Source: Pseudonocardia hydrocarbonoxydans (GTDB lineage Bacteria; Actinomycetota; Actinomycetes; Mycobacteriales; Pseudonocardiaceae). From it: a DNA stretch of 64,000 nucleotides. Numbering within the stretch: position 1 is the stretch's first letter; each line of letters opens with the position of its first letter. Below are positions 1 to 8,554 of the stretch, in pieces. The DNA lies in assembly GCF_006539565.1 (NCBI RefSeq), contig NZ_BJNG01000035.1:89207-153206 (forward strand), written 5' to 3'. Position numbers and translations under genes: made by a program. The notes under the pieces were generated by a model, which saw nothing but the letters and a program-made list of their open reading frames with translations, was not told where the DNA came from and made no database searches.

Positions 1-973
1 CGTTCATGTGGTCGCGCAGGTCCATGATCAGGATCTTCGGCGAGAGCGGCTTGCCGGTGTTCCACGCCGGGCACTGGGACTGGCAGCGACCGCACTCGGT
101 GCAGGTCGCGAAGTCCAGCATGCCCTTCCAGGTGAAGTCCTCGATCTTGCCGCGGCCGAACACGTCGTCCTCGCCCGGGTCCTCGAAGTCGATCTTCTTG
201 CCGTTCGACTCCATCGCCGGCAACGGGCCCAGCGCCTTCGGGAACCGCTTGGCCGAGACGTTGATCGGCGCGGTGAAGATGTGCAGGTGCTTGCTGTAGG
301 CGATGATCACCGTGAACACCAGCATCACGCCGATGTGCAGCAGCAGGCCGATCGACTCGACGACCTCCAGCGTCGGCTCAGGGATGCCGACCATCAGCTG
401 CCCCAGCCCGATCGACGCCCACGCACCCGACTCGTAGGGCAGGTAGCCCAGCGCGGACGCGGCGGCGCGGTAGAGGAACAGCGTCCACAGGACGTTGAAG
501 ATCATGAACAGGATCAGCCAGGCGCCGCCGGTGTGGCTGCCGTAGAACCGCGACTCCCGCGCCCGACGCTCCGGGGCGTTGCGCAGCCGGATCACCGAGA
601 ACACACCCAGCGAGATCAGCGCCAGCACCGCGATGGTGTCCTGCAGGAACCCCAGCACCGGCCAGGTACCGATCAGCGGGATCGCGAAGTCCGGCACGAA
701 CAATGCGCCGTAGGCCTCGAGATAGACCGTGATCAGGATGACGAACGCGTAGAAGGTGAACAGGTGCGCCAGCCCGGGCACCGACCACTTCAACAGCTTG
801 CGCTGCCCGAAGACCTCCACGAACTGCGCACGGATCCGCTGGTTCAACCCGTCGGTCCGGTCGTTCGCCGGCTGCCCCGACGAGATCAACTTGTAGATCC
901 ACAACGCGCGGCGGCCGGAGACCGCGATGGCAATCACGGTCATCGCCAGGCCGATGATCAGTCTCACGAGCAC
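1..973 (-). CDS. Membrane-bound (Fe-S) oxidoreductase, heterodisulfide-reductase type (3' end missing)
   Basis: The gene reads leftward off the window edge, so only about the first 324 residues are present. The GTG start at 973 has a GGGAGG ribosome binding site seven bases upstream. The N-terminal part has several hydrophobic segments (about residues 2-17, 57-80, 85-110, 135-160, 180-210), like the membrane domain of nitrate reductase gamma-type proteins. Near residue 300 comes a ferredoxin-like cluster, CTECGRCQSQCPAW, which binds a 4Fe-4S centre. This layout matches the large actinobacterial iron-sulfur-binding reductases (Rv0338c type), which carry CCG cysteine domains further on; those would lie outside the window. 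The physiological electron donor and acceptor are unknown. Identity as an Fe-S oxidoreductase is secure; the pathway is not. Confidence 0.88.
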   Translation of the reverse strand, partial: MLVRLIIGLAMTVIAIAVSGRRALWIYKLISSGQPANDRTDGLNQRIRAQFVEVFGQRKLLKWSVPGLAHLFTFYAFVILITVYLEAYGALFVPDFAIPLIGTWPVLGFLQDTIAVLALISLGVFSVIRLRNAPERRARESRFYGSHTGGAWLILFMIFNVLWTLFLYRAAASALGYLPYESGAWASIGLGQLMVGIPEPTLEVVESIGLLLHIGVMLVFTVIIAYSKHLHIFTAPINVSAKRFPKALGPLPAMESNGKKIDFEDPGEDDVFGRGKIEDFTWKGMLDFATCTECGRCQSQCPAWNTGKPLSPKILIMDLRDHMN

Positions 974-1300
974 GGTCGTTCCTCCCAGAACTGGCTCGCG
1001 AGTGGTGGATCGCGGGCCGTTGCGCAGCAGACTAGCCCGCCGTCACCTGCTCCGACGGGGGTCCGGACCGGACATCAACCTACCCGTCGGTAACAGAACG
1101 GGCGGGTGCGACACGGGTGAGAAGGCTCGCACCCGGTGTCACGGACGGGCCGGAGGGGCCGGAGGGCCACCCGGACGGGCGGCGTATTGGGTACCGCCGA
1201 AAGGCGGGAGCGGACGGCGCAGCCGGTGGCCGCTCGCGGGATCCGCGTGTGCCCCCGCACACGGCCCGCGCCCGGACGGGCCGTAACCGGGCGAGCACCC
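974..1300. other. Intergenic region between divergent genes, with two RNA-like hairpins
   Basis: No convincing gene was found here. The minus strand has a TAGTCT hexamer (complement of 1030-1035) that could be a -10 box for the iron-sulfur gene. Two adjacent stems can be folded by eye: CCGCC-GAAA-GGCGG at 1194-1207 with a GNRA tetraloop, and GAGCGG...CCGCTC closing 1208-1235. They lie upstream of the predicted start of the secretion-like operon transcript, so they are not obviously its leader. They do not match a riboswitch class I recognise. Confidence 0.35.
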
Positions 1301-1315
1301 TAGGATTGACCGGTG
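1301..1315 (+). promoter_or_regulatory. Predicted promoter (-10 TAGGAT) of the secretion-like operon
   Basis: TAGGAT at 1301-1306 fits the actinobacterial -10 consensus TANNNT. It is followed after six bases by GTG at 1313, the spacing seen at many leaderless genes in this window. No clear -35 box was found. Transcription would start at or next to 1313 and run through the operon that begins at 1426. Confidence 0.45.
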
Positions 1316-1429
1316 ACTCGTGTTTCACTCGGTGCCGGGCTGTGCCGGACGGTGCCGCCTGCCCGCACTGGGACGTGCACGCCCGCGGTCCGACCGGGGG
1401 ACGTCCACGAACGGGAGGAGTCGCCATGA
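1313..1429 (+). CDS. Possible 38-residue leaderless leader peptide
   Basis: A short open frame starts with GTG six bases after the TAGGAT hexamer. Its stop TGA (1427-1429) overlaps the ATG of the next gene (1426-1428) as ATGA, the arrangement used for translational coupling. The peptide has two cysteines and no similarity I recognise. Its first codons (ACT, CGT, GTT, TCA) are poor in GC at the third base, unlike the neighbouring genes, which argues against long-term selection as a protein. It may be a coupling leader or simply untranslated leader with a chance frame. Confidence 0.25.
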   Translation: MTRVSLGAGLCRTVPPARTGTCTPAVRPGDVHEREESP

Positions 1430-1686
1430 TCGATCCGGAGCTGGTCGCGCTCGCACAGGGCGGGGTGGGCACCGCAGGGGTGCAGACCTGGATCCAGGAG
1501 AACGTCGTCCCCCTGGTGCTCCTCGGGATCGCCGTGATCCTGCTGTGGATCGGCGGCCGCGGCGACAACGCCGGCGTGGCCCGCCGCAGCGTCGGTCTCA
1601 TCATCGGCCTCGTGGCGCTCGGCATCGCGGTGTCGGGGAACGGTCCGGAGATCGGCAGCTTCCTGGCCGGCCTCCTCACCGGGTGA
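1426..1686 (+). CDS. Small two-helix membrane protein, VirB2/TrbC-like
   Basis: The product is 86 residues. The ATG at 1426 has a strong GGGAGGAG site just upstream, so the longer in-frame extension toward 1117 is rejected. It has a short amphipathic N-terminus and two hydrophobic segments, about residues 28-44 and 56-82, separated by a GGRGDNAGVARR loop. That topology fits pilin-like VirB2/TrbC proteins of type IV secretion systems, and the gene opens an operon whose later members are VirB4- and VirB6-like. Similarity of such short proteins is weak, so the role rests mainly on context. The stop overlaps the next start (GTGA). Confidence 0.6.
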   Translation: MIDPELVALAQGGVGTAGVQTWIQENVVPLVLLGIAVILLWIGGRGDNAGVARRSVGLIIGLVALGIAVSGNGPEIGSFLAGLLTG

Positions 1687-2093
1687 CGGGCGTGCTCGTC
1701 CGCACCGACGACGAGGTGTACCGGGTCGACTCCGTCTGGCTCGGTCCGCCCCGCGCCACCTTCCCCTGGCGGGCCCGCTACGTCTCCTACGGCGTCGGCC
1801 TGCTGGCGATGATCCTGGTGATGTTCCTGCAGCGGCGGCTCGGGATCGGGCTGGACTTCTTCTCCGTCGCCTGGGCCCTGGTGATCACCGTCGTCGTCAC
1901 GCGGTTCCTGGGCCAGCGCATCGACTACGAGCGCCCGCTCGGCCAGGTGGTCGCGCTGTTCGGCCACGAGGTCCGCGGCCCGCGCGCCACGACCGCGACC
2001 GCCGGGGGAGCCGTGCGCTCCGGGCACGTCCGCACCGGCCCGGCCGTCGCGCCGGGCCGTCGCTCGGGAGGGCGCCGGCGTGGCCGCGCGTGA
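1683..2093 (+). CDS. PrgI/VirB3-like inner membrane protein
   Basis: The product is 136 residues if translation begins at the GTG at 1683, which overlaps the upstream stop; a GTG at 1692 is the alternative. A soluble N-terminus (DDEVYRVDSVWLG) precedes two adjoining hydrophobic stretches at about residues 36-54 and 60-79, then an arginine-rich, glycine-rich tail. Two close helices near the N-terminus directly before a VirB4-type ATPase is the pattern of PrgI/VirB3 proteins, which anchor the ATPase to the membrane. The tail overlaps the VirB4-like gene by 14 bases, implying coupled translation. Family assignment is inferred from topology and position. Confidence 0.55.
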   Translation: MTGVLVRTDDEVYRVDSVWLGPPRATFPWRARYVSYGVGLLAMILVMFLQRRLGIGLDFFSVAWALVITVVVTRFLGQRIDYERPLGQVVALFGHEVRGPRATTATAGGAVRSGHVRTGPAVAPGRRSGGRRRGRA

Positions 2094-5034
2094 GAAGGGC
2101 CCCCGCGAGCCCGCCGAGAGGAAACCCCGCCGCCGCAGGGGGCGGGCGCTCGCCGGGGAGTCCGGACTGCCCACCTACACCCCCGAGATCGCACTGCGCT
2201 CCATCGACGGCCACCTGACGCGCACCGGCACCCAGGTCATGGCCTGGTACCGGCTCGCCGCGCAGGCGTGGAGCTTCCGCAGCGACTCCCAGCGCGAGGT
2301 GCTGATCCGCCAGATCGCCGCCCAGCTCGGCGAGCTGCAGGGCCGCTGGCTGCACCTGCGCGTCACCACCCGCCCGTACCCGGTGCACATGTGGGCGGAG
2401 TCCTTCGACAACAACGCGCTCGGCCGCATGCCCGATGTCGCGGGCGCGCTGGGCTGGGACGGGTTCCTGGAGGGCGAGCAGCGCCACCTGATGGGCCTGT
2501 CGATGTCGGACAAGGAGGTCTTCCTCGGCATCGAGGTCTCCGGTCGCGGGATGCTCGACCGCTGGGTCGACGTCGCCGCGCCGGTGCTCAACCGGATCGC
2601 ACCGGCCGCGGTGCGGGCCGAGCTGGCCGCACTGGACTCCGAGGTCGGCCACATCGACGAGCTCGTCGCCGGCAGCGGCCTCGACGCCGTGCCCGCCCGG
2701 CCCGACGACGTCGCCTGGCTGATGCAGCGCTCGTGCGCGCTCGGGCTGCCCGCACCGCGCACGCTGTCGGTCGTGCCGGGCGGGGTGAGCCGCTGGGAGA
2801 CCGAGGACCTGGCCGGGTTCACCGACGGCGTCGACATGTACCAGGAGCCCTACGCCCCGACCGTCAAGGTGATCGGACGGATCCGGTCGCAGACCGTGCA
2901 GCGCAACGTCGCCGTGCTGTCGGTCGGGCTGATGGAGGGCCTGCGGATCCCCGAGATCGACGACCCGTGGATGCAGCACAGCGACCGCCTGCCGTTCCCG
3001 GTGGAGTGGTCCGCGCGCATCTACGTCCGGCGTCCCGAGGAGGTGGCGGGCGAGCTGCAGCGCCAGATGGGCAAGGTGCGCAGCCAGATCCGCCACTACA
3101 CCCACGACCACGACCTCGACCCCCCGATGTCGCTGGCCCGCCAGGCCGACCGCGTGCTGGAGGTCGAGGACGAGCTGACGTCCGGGCTCACCCAGCTCAA
3201 CACCCGCCTCTACGGCTGGTGGCGGGTCGCGGTGTCGGGCAAGGACGAGGCGGAGGCCGTCAGCCGCGCCCAGCAGGTGCTCGACGTCTACCGGCCCAAG
3301 GTCCAGATGGAGCACCCCGAGGCGCAGTACAAGTACGCCCGCGAGTTCATCCCGGGCGAGCCGCTGGCGTCGACGGCGTACCGGCGGCGGGGCTCGGTCA
3401 CCTGGGCGGCCGCCGCCGTGCCCGCGGCCACCGCGAGCGTCGGCGACCGACGCGGCATCATGATCGGCGAGACCTGCACCGCGACCCGGCGCCCCGTGGC
3501 CTGGGACCCGTGGCTCGCGCAGGAGGTGCGCCGGGCGTCCGGGCTCACCGCCGTGGTCGGCGGGCTGGGCTCGGGCAAGTCGTTCCTCACCGGGCTGATC
3601 GTCTACAAGACGCTGCGCGCCGGTGCCCGCTGGACCGTGCTCGACCCGTCCGGCCCGCTGGCCGAGCTGACCAGGCTGCCGGAGCTGGCGCCGTTCAGCC
3701 GCCACATCAACCTGCTGCGCGCCGATCCCGGCATCCTCAACCCCTACCGCGTCGTCGCCGAGCCGCGCCCCGACCACTTCGCCGACGAGGAGGACCCCGA
3801 GCGGGCCTGGCGGCGCGAGCGGTCACTGGCCGCCGCCACCCGCCGCCGCCTCGTCCTCGACGTCCTCACCGGGTTGCTGCCCTACGACATCTCCCGCCTG
3901 CCGCACACCCGCATCGTGCTGCTGCGCGCGGTCCGCGAGGTGGGGGGCGCCAACGACCGGCACCCCGGCCTCGTCATCGACGCCCTGCGCCGCCACGCCC
4001 GCGACGGCGAGGAGCACGCGGGGGTCGTCGCCGACTTCCTCGACGAGCGCCGCGAGCTGCCCCAGGCCGCGCTGCTGTTCCCCGACACCACCCGCGACGA
4101 CCCGTGGCACGCCGACCGCGACTACCGCCTCACGGTGCTGACCATGCAGGGCATGACGCTGCCCCGCCCGGGCAGCCCGCGCGAGGAGTGGACCGACGCC
4201 GAGTCGCTCGCCGTCGAGCTGCTCAACCTGGCGTCCTGGCTCACCCAGCGCACGATCTACGAGGCCGACCGCAACCTGCGCAAGGGCGTGGCGCTGGACG
4301 AGACGCACTTCCTGTCGCAGGTGCCCACCGGCAAGGTGCTCATCGACCGGCTCGCCCGCGACTCCCGCAAGTTCAACGTCCGCGCGCTGTTCGCCTCGCA
4401 GCTGGCGGGCGACCTGCTGCGCGTGTCCGGGTTCGCCTCGCTGGTCAACGCCGTGTTCGTCGGGCGCACCGACGACGGCGAGGCCCAGGACGAGGCGCTG
4501 CGCCTGCTCAAGGTGCCCACCGGCGTCGGCTACGAGCAAATGCTCGGCACGCTCTCGCCGCGCCCGCGCCACGACGACCGCCCCGACGACACCCCGCGCC
4601 AGTTCGTGTTCGCCGACGGCCACGGCGGCGTCGAGAAGATCCGCATCGACCTCGAGGGCCCGCACCTGGAGCACGTGCGTGCCGCCCTCGACACCAACCC
4701 CGACGCCAGCCGCGTCTCCGCCCGCGGGGTGCCGCTCGCGGCGGCCGCCGCGCCGGCCGCGGTGCGCGCACCCGACGAGCCGCCCACGCCCGTCACGCTG
4801 GTGTCCGGCGACGGCTTCGTGGGCGACGAGCTCTCCGACGACGACGTCCTCGACGACCTGTCCCCGCACGCGGCCCCCGTCCTCCCGGCCGGTGCCGAAC
4901 TGCTCGACGACGAGGAGCTCGACCTCGTCGACGACCTCGACGGGCACCCGGCGGGCGAGGGCAGGCAGCCGCAGTGGGCGGTCAACGGCAACGGCACGGA
5001 CCGGGCGCGATCGGCCGGGGAGACCGTTCGGTGA
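2080..5034 (+). CDS. VirB4/TraC-like conjugation-type ATPase
   Basis: The product is 984 residues. The GTG at 2080 has GGGAGGG upstream. The N-terminal half (to about residue 470) is the non-catalytic VirB4 domain. The C-terminal half holds a Walker A motif GGLGSGKS at residues 494-501 and a Walker B-like VALDETHF with Asp-Glu at 740-741, where secretion ATPases use a glutamate before the Thr/His. A basic QLAGDLLRVSG region follows. The last 100 residues are acidic and low-complexity (runs of Asp and Glu) and probably disordered. VirB4 proteins energise pilus assembly and substrate transfer in type IV secretion. In actinobacteria such ATPases occur both in conjugative elements and in chromosomal clusters without a relaxase; this gene appears to be of the latter kind. 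Confidence 0.85.
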   Translation: MAAREKGPREPAERKPRRRRGRALAGESGLPTYTPEIALRSIDGHLTRTGTQVMAWYRLAAQAWSFRSDSQREVLIRQIAAQLGELQGRWLHLRVTTRPYPVHMWAESFDNNALGRMPDVAGALGWDGFLEGEQRHLMGLSMSDKEVFLGIEVSGRGMLDRWVDVAAPVLNRIAPAAVRAELAALDSEVGHIDELVAGSGLDAVPARPDDVAWLMQRSCALGLPAPRTLSVVPGGVSRWETEDLAGFTDGVDMYQEPYAPTVKVIGRIRSQTVQRNVAVLSVGLMEGLRIPEIDDPWMQHSDRLPFPVEWSARIYVRRPEEVAGELQRQMGKVRSQIRHYTHDHDLDPPMSLARQADRVLEVEDELTSGLTQLNTRLYGWWRVAVSGKDEAEAVSRAQQVLDVYRPKVQMEHPEAQYKYAREFIPGEPLASTAYRRRGSVTWAAAAVPAATASVGDRRGIMIGETCTATRRPVAWDPWLAQEVRRASGLTAVVGGLGSGKSFLTGLIVYKTLRAGARWTVLDPSGPLAELTRLPELAPFSRHINLLRADPGILNPYRVVAEPRPDHFADEEDPERAWRRERSLAAATRRRLVLDVLTGLLPYDISRLPHTRIVLLRAVREVGGANDRHPGLVIDALRRHARDGEEHAGVVADFLDERRELPQAALLFPDTTRDDPWHADRDYRLTVLTMQGMTLPRPGSPREEWTDAESLAVELLNLASWLTQRTIYEADRNLRKGVALDETHFLSQVPTGKVLIDRLARDSRKFNVRALFASQLAGDLLRVSGFASLVNAVFVGRTDDGEAQDEALRLLKVPTGVGYEQMLGTLSPRPRHDDRPDDTPRQFVFADGHGGVEKIRIDLEGPHLEHVRAALDTNPDASRVSARGVPLAAAAAPAAVRAPDEPPTPVTLVSGDGFVGDELSDDDVLDDLSPHAAPVLPAGAELLDDEELDLVDDLDGHPAGEGRQPQWAVNGNGTDRARSAGETVR

Positions 5035-6941
5035 CCGCGCCACCGGTGGGCGCACTGCCGGTGGGGTTGGTCGTACTGGCCGCCCTGCTGGTGGCGGTCC
5101 ACCGACGGCGCAGGCGGGGCGCGGAGCCGCGGCAGCGCTCGCGCCGCGCGGCCCTGCTGGTGGTCACCGCGCTGGTCGGCGGGTCGGTGCTGATCGGCAC
5201 GCCGGCGATGGCGCAGCCCTTCGACTGCAAGGAGTCGCCGGAGCCCGACCGCCCCGGCACCGGGCTGGTCGGCTCGCTGGACCCCCCGGTCTACGGCGTC
5301 GGCGAGCCGGGCAGCGTCTACGACGAGGTCGGTTACGCCGGGCTGATCTGGCACAACTACGACCTCGGCTGCGCGGGCTCGGCCGTGTTCAACCCGGCGA
5401 GCACCACCGACACGTGGCTGGGCAACCAGGCGTTCAACGTCGCCAAGTTCACCGTGGGCGGCGTCAACTGGTCGCACTACCTGATCGCCGACGGCGGCGA
5501 GCTGCTCTCCCCGCTCGACGACCTGATCAGCGCGGGCACCACCGCCATGTACGACGCGGTGTTCTCCACCTTCATCGGCCCGGTGCTGGCGATCCTCGCC
5601 GTGATCATGCTGGTGATGGCGCTGCGCGGCGACCTCGCGCAGCAGGCCCGGCGCGGGGCGTTCGCGGTGGCGGCGCTGGTCGTCGGGTCGGCCGCGTACC
5701 TCACCCCGGTCGACTGGGCCAAGGCCGCCGACGGCCTGCTGCTCGACGGCGTCACCTCGATGCAGGAGGGCTTCCTCGACCAGGTGGGGCTGGGCAACCG
5801 CGACACCCTGCCGACCGTGCTCGTCGACAACGTGATCTACCAGAACTGGCTGCGCGGCGAGTTCGGCGCGCCCGACGTGCCGCAGGCCCAGGAGCTGGGC
5901 CGCGACCTGCTGCGCGCGCAGACCTTCACCAAGGCCGAGATCGCCGAGGGCCGCGACACCCTGGAGCTGGCCGAGCAGAAGAAGGCCGACTTCGCCGCGA
6001 TCGGCGAGCGGATGGGCGACCGCTACCCCTACTTCACCGGCGAGGCGGGCAGCCGCACCGGCGCCGGGATCCTGGCCGTCGTGCAGGCCGTCTGCATCGC
6101 GCTGTTCCAGCTGCTGTCGAAGGTGCTGGTGCTGGTCGCGATGCTGCTGCTGCGCCTGATGGTGATGACGGCCCCCGCGATCGCCGTCGTCGCCGTGCTC
6201 AAGCCCGACATCCTGCCCGCGCTGCTGCGCATCGGCGGGGCGGCGATCGTCAACACGCTCGTGGTGGGCGCGCTCGCCGGGCTGCACGCGCTGCTGGTGG
6301 TGTCGATGTTCCGACCGGGCGCGGGGATCGACCTGTGGCTGGCCCTGCTGGTCACCGGCGTCGTCACGGTGGTGCTGTGGGCCGTGGCCCGGCCGTTCCG
6401 GCGGCTGGTGTCGATGGTCTCGCTGACCCGTGAGCAGTTCGGCGGGATCGTGCCCGGCGCCGGGTCCGGGCCGATGTCGCGGGTCTGGCAGCGGATGCGC
6501 GGCGGCGAGGCCGACGACCGCCAGTCCCGCTGGTGGGACGAGCGCCGCGGCGCCGCGGCCGGCGCGACGATGGGCGGCGGCAGCCGCCCCGAGGCCGAGG
6601 CGCCGATGCGCGTGCGGGCCACCGCCGAGCGCGTGACGCGCCCGCGCACCGAGATCGAGATCCCGTCCACCCCGACGCTCGTGCCCGGCGCACGCCGCCC
6701 GGCGCTGCCCGCGGGCGGCGGCGGGGTCGGCGGCACGGGGGCGACGCCGCGCTGGTCGGAGCCCGGCGAGGTCGACGACCGCACGATCTACCGCAGGCCC
6801 GACTCCACCCCGCTGCGCCCCGGCGCCGCCCGCCCGGTGCAGGCCGAGATCGTCGACGGCGTGCCGGTCTACCGCATCTACCGCCCGCGGACCCCCGCAG
6901 GCGGGGTCTACGACCGGACCGGCGGCGGCCGTGCCGATTAG
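5031..6941 (+). CDS. Polytopic membrane protein, VirB6/TrbL-like
   Basis: The product is 636 residues, starting at the GTG that overlaps the VirB4-like stop (GTGA). An N-terminal helix, a basic stretch and a second hydrophobic segment ending in AMAQP look like a signal region followed by an extracytoplasmic loop of about 130 residues. Clusters of hydrophobic helices follow at roughly residues 180-205, 211-228, 345-395, 402-425 and 430-450, then a soluble arginine/proline-rich tail of about 180 residues. A multi-helix core with a periplasm-side loop is typical of VirB6/TrbL channel components. The frame is open far upstream as well, but that part lies inside the VirB4-like gene and is not coding. 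The function is inferred from topology and context. Confidence 0.68.
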   Translation: MTAPPVGALPVGLVVLAALLVAVHRRRRRGAEPRQRSRRAALLVVTALVGGSVLIGTPAMAQPFDCKESPEPDRPGTGLVGSLDPPVYGVGEPGSVYDEVGYAGLIWHNYDLGCAGSAVFNPASTTDTWLGNQAFNVAKFTVGGVNWSHYLIADGGELLSPLDDLISAGTTAMYDAVFSTFIGPVLAILAVIMLVMALRGDLAQQARRGAFAVAALVVGSAAYLTPVDWAKAADGLLLDGVTSMQEGFLDQVGLGNRDTLPTVLVDNVIYQNWLRGEFGAPDVPQAQELGRDLLRAQTFTKAEIAEGRDTLELAEQKKADFAAIGERMGDRYPYFTGEAGSRTGAGILAVVQAVCIALFQLLSKVLVLVAMLLLRLMVMTAPAIAVVAVLKPDILPALLRIGGAAIVNTLVVGALAGLHALLVVSMFRPGAGIDLWLALLVTGVVTVVLWAVARPFRRLVSMVSLTREQFGGIVPGAGSGPMSRVWQRMRGGEADDRQSRWWDERRGAAAGATMGGGSRPEAEAPMRVRATAERVTRPRTEIEIPSTPTLVPGARRPALPAGGGGVGGTGATPRWSEPGEVDDRTIYRRPDSTPLRPGAARPVQAEIVDGVPVYRIYRPRTPAGGVYDRTGGGRAD

Positions 6942-7539
6942 GTCCCCGCGCGGCCGCGCGGCGGCCTACCGGGCGGTGTGGCAGTGGCCGCTGCGCTCGC
7001 CCGCGCGCCTCGCCGTCACCGGGGTCGCCGTCCTGGCCGTGGTGCTGGGCGTCAGCACGGCGCTCACCGCGATCAACCCGCCGGTGCCGCAGCCCGCGGG
7101 CGTCACCACGTCCGCGACGCCCTCCCCGGGGTCGCCCCGGGCGTCGCGCGCGCCGGACGGCCCGCCCGCGCCGACCGCGCTGCCCCCCGTCGCCGAGCTG
7201 ACGCCCACCACGCTGCCCGTCTCCGCCGCCCCGCAGGCCGCGCTGCAGGCCGCCTCCAGCTGGTCGGCCGCGTGGATCCGGCCCCCCGACGGCACGCCCG
7301 CCGCGCAGTGGATCGACGGGCTGCGGCCGTTCACCACCGAGGAGTACCTGGGCGTGCTCGCCACCGTCGACCCGGCCGCGGTCCCGGCCACGGTCGTCAC
7401 CGGCCCGGCGCGGGCGGTGCGGGTCGCGACCAGCTCCGTCGACGTGGAGGTGCCCACCGACGCCCTGACGCTGCTGGTCCTCGTGGTGCGCACCGAGGCG
7501 GGCGACTGGCGGGTCTCCGGCTACGACCGGGCGGCCTGA
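6931..7539 (+). CDS. Single-pass membrane protein with VirB8/TcpC-like outer domain
   Basis: The product is 202 residues, beginning at the GTG at 6931 and overlapping the previous gene by 11 bases. A short cytoplasmic arginine-rich start is followed by one transmembrane helix (about residues 27-45), a proline/alanine-rich linker to about residue 95, and a compact domain to the C-terminus. That last domain (ASSWSAAWIRP..., then alternating strands ending in DWRVSGYDR) has the look of an NTF2-like fold as in VirB8 and TcpC proteins, which sit between the ATPase complex and the wall. I infer this from size, topology and place in the operon; sequence identity is not enough by itself. Confidence 0.55.
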   Translation: MPIRSPRGRAAAYRAVWQWPLRSPARLAVTGVAVLAVVLGVSTALTAINPPVPQPAGVTTSATPSPGSPRASRAPDGPPAPTALPPVAELTPTTLPVSAAPQAALQAASSWSAAWIRPPDGTPAAQWIDGLRPFTTEEYLGVLATVDPAAVPATVVTGPARAVRVATSSVDVEVPTDALTLLVLVVRTEAGDWRVSGYDRAA

Positions 7540-7540
7540 C

Positions 7541-8554
7541 GTGCGCCTGCTGCGGCCCGTGCGCCTGCTGGTGCCGGCGATCGCGGTGCTCGCGGCGCTC
7601 GGGCTCGTGCTGGTCGTCAGCCTGATCGCGTTCACCGTCAACGGCGGCGGCGCCCGGTCGACCACCGCGTTCGGCACCTGCGACGCCGGGCTGAACGGCG
7701 GGGTGTCCCTCGCGGGCGCCGCGGGCGGCACGACCGCCGCCACGCTGTCCGACGAGCAGCGCACCAACGCCGCCACGATCATCGGCGTCGCCCGCGGGAT
7801 GGGGGCCCCGCCGCGGGCCTGGCTGGTGGCACTGGCCACCGCCCTGCAGGAGTCGACGCTGCGCAACATCAACTACGGCGACCGCGACTCACTCGGGCTG
7901 TTCCAGCAGCGACCGTCGCAGGGCTGGGGGAGCCCGGCGGAGGTCACCGACCCCGTCTACAGCACCACGATCTTCATCGAGCGGCTGCTGGAGGTGCCGG
8001 GCTGGGAGACGATGCCGGTCACCGTCGCCGCCCAGACGGTGCAGCGCTCCGCGTTCCCCAACGCCTACGCGAAGTGGGAGGGGCTGGCCGCCGAGCTGGT
8101 GCAGGGGCTGGCCGACGTCGCCGACCCGATCGGCTGCCGGCCCACCGCCGTGCTGGCCGAGGGGGTGGCCGGCACCGCGATCGCGTTCGCGCTGGACCAG
8201 GTCGGCGACCCGTACCTGTGGGGCGGCAACGGCCCGGACCGCTGGGACTGCTCCGGCCTGCTGGTCGCCGCGTTCCGCGAGGCGGGCGTCACGATCCCCC
8301 GGGTGTCGCGCGACCAGTACAACGCGGGCGGGCACCTCCCCGTCCGCGACATGCAGCCCGGTGACCTGCTGTTCTACGCCACCGACCGGAACGACCCGCG
8401 CACCATCCACCACGTCGCCATGTACATCGGCAACGACCAGATGGTGGAGGCCCCCTACACCGGGGAGTTCGTGCGGGTGCGGCCCGTGCCGTGGGACTAC
8501 GAGGAGCTCGTGCCCCTCGCCACCCGCCCCGGCACGGCCCCCAACCGCGCCTAG
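7541..8554 (+). CDS. Cell-wall hydrolase with NlpC/P60 endopeptidase domain
   Basis: The product is 337 residues, starting one base after the previous stop. One N-terminal transmembrane helix or uncleaved signal anchor (residues 8-29) leads to a middle domain with ALQESTLRNINYGDRDSLGLFQQRPSQGW, typical of lytic-transglycosylase-like folds (Glu in QES). The C-terminal NlpC/P60 domain has its catalytic Cys237 in WDCSGL and His291 in HHVAMYIG. The protein should cut peptidoglycan outside the membrane and open the wall for the secretion apparatus, the VirB1/TcpG role. It closes the operon, and its stop overlaps the stop of the convergent gene. Confidence 0.85.
   Translation: MRLLRPVRLLVPAIAVLAALGLVLVVSLIAFTVNGGGARSTTAFGTCDAGLNGGVSLAGAAGGTTAATLSDEQRTNAATIIGVARGMGAPPRAWLVALATALQESTLRNINYGDRDSLGLFQQRPSQGWGSPAEVTDPVYSTTIFIERLLEVPGWETMPVTVAAQTVQRSAFPNAYAKWEGLAAELVQGLADVADPIGCRPTAVLAEGVAGTAIAFALDQVGDPYLWGGNGPDRWDCSGLLVAAFREAGVTIPRVSRDQYNAGGHLPVRDMQPGDLLFYATDRNDPRTIHHVAMYIGNDQMVEAPYTGEFVRVRPVPWDYEELVPLATRPGTAPNRA

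Noticed and set aside
974..1300. A c-di-AMP (ydaO-type) riboswitch upstream of the wall-hydrolase-containing operon
   Set aside because: Such riboswitches often control NlpC/P60 genes in actinobacteria, but the conserved core was not found and the predicted promoter lies downstream of the hairpins.
2268..5030. A long open frame on the plus strand running without stop into the VirB6-like gene
   Set aside because: It is the out-of-frame shadow of the VirB4-like gene; its translation is Arg/Pro-rich and only the part from 5031 has membrane-protein character and an overlapping start.
5031..6287. Long minus-strand frames opposite the secretion-like genes
   Set aside because: High-GC shadows with Arg/Gln/His/Val-rich composition, no ribosome binding site and no recognisable motifs, while the plus strand has consistent gene structure.
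1301..8554. An integrative conjugative element
   Set aside because: No relaxase, integrase, replication initiator or attachment repeats are visible, and base composition matches the surroundings.
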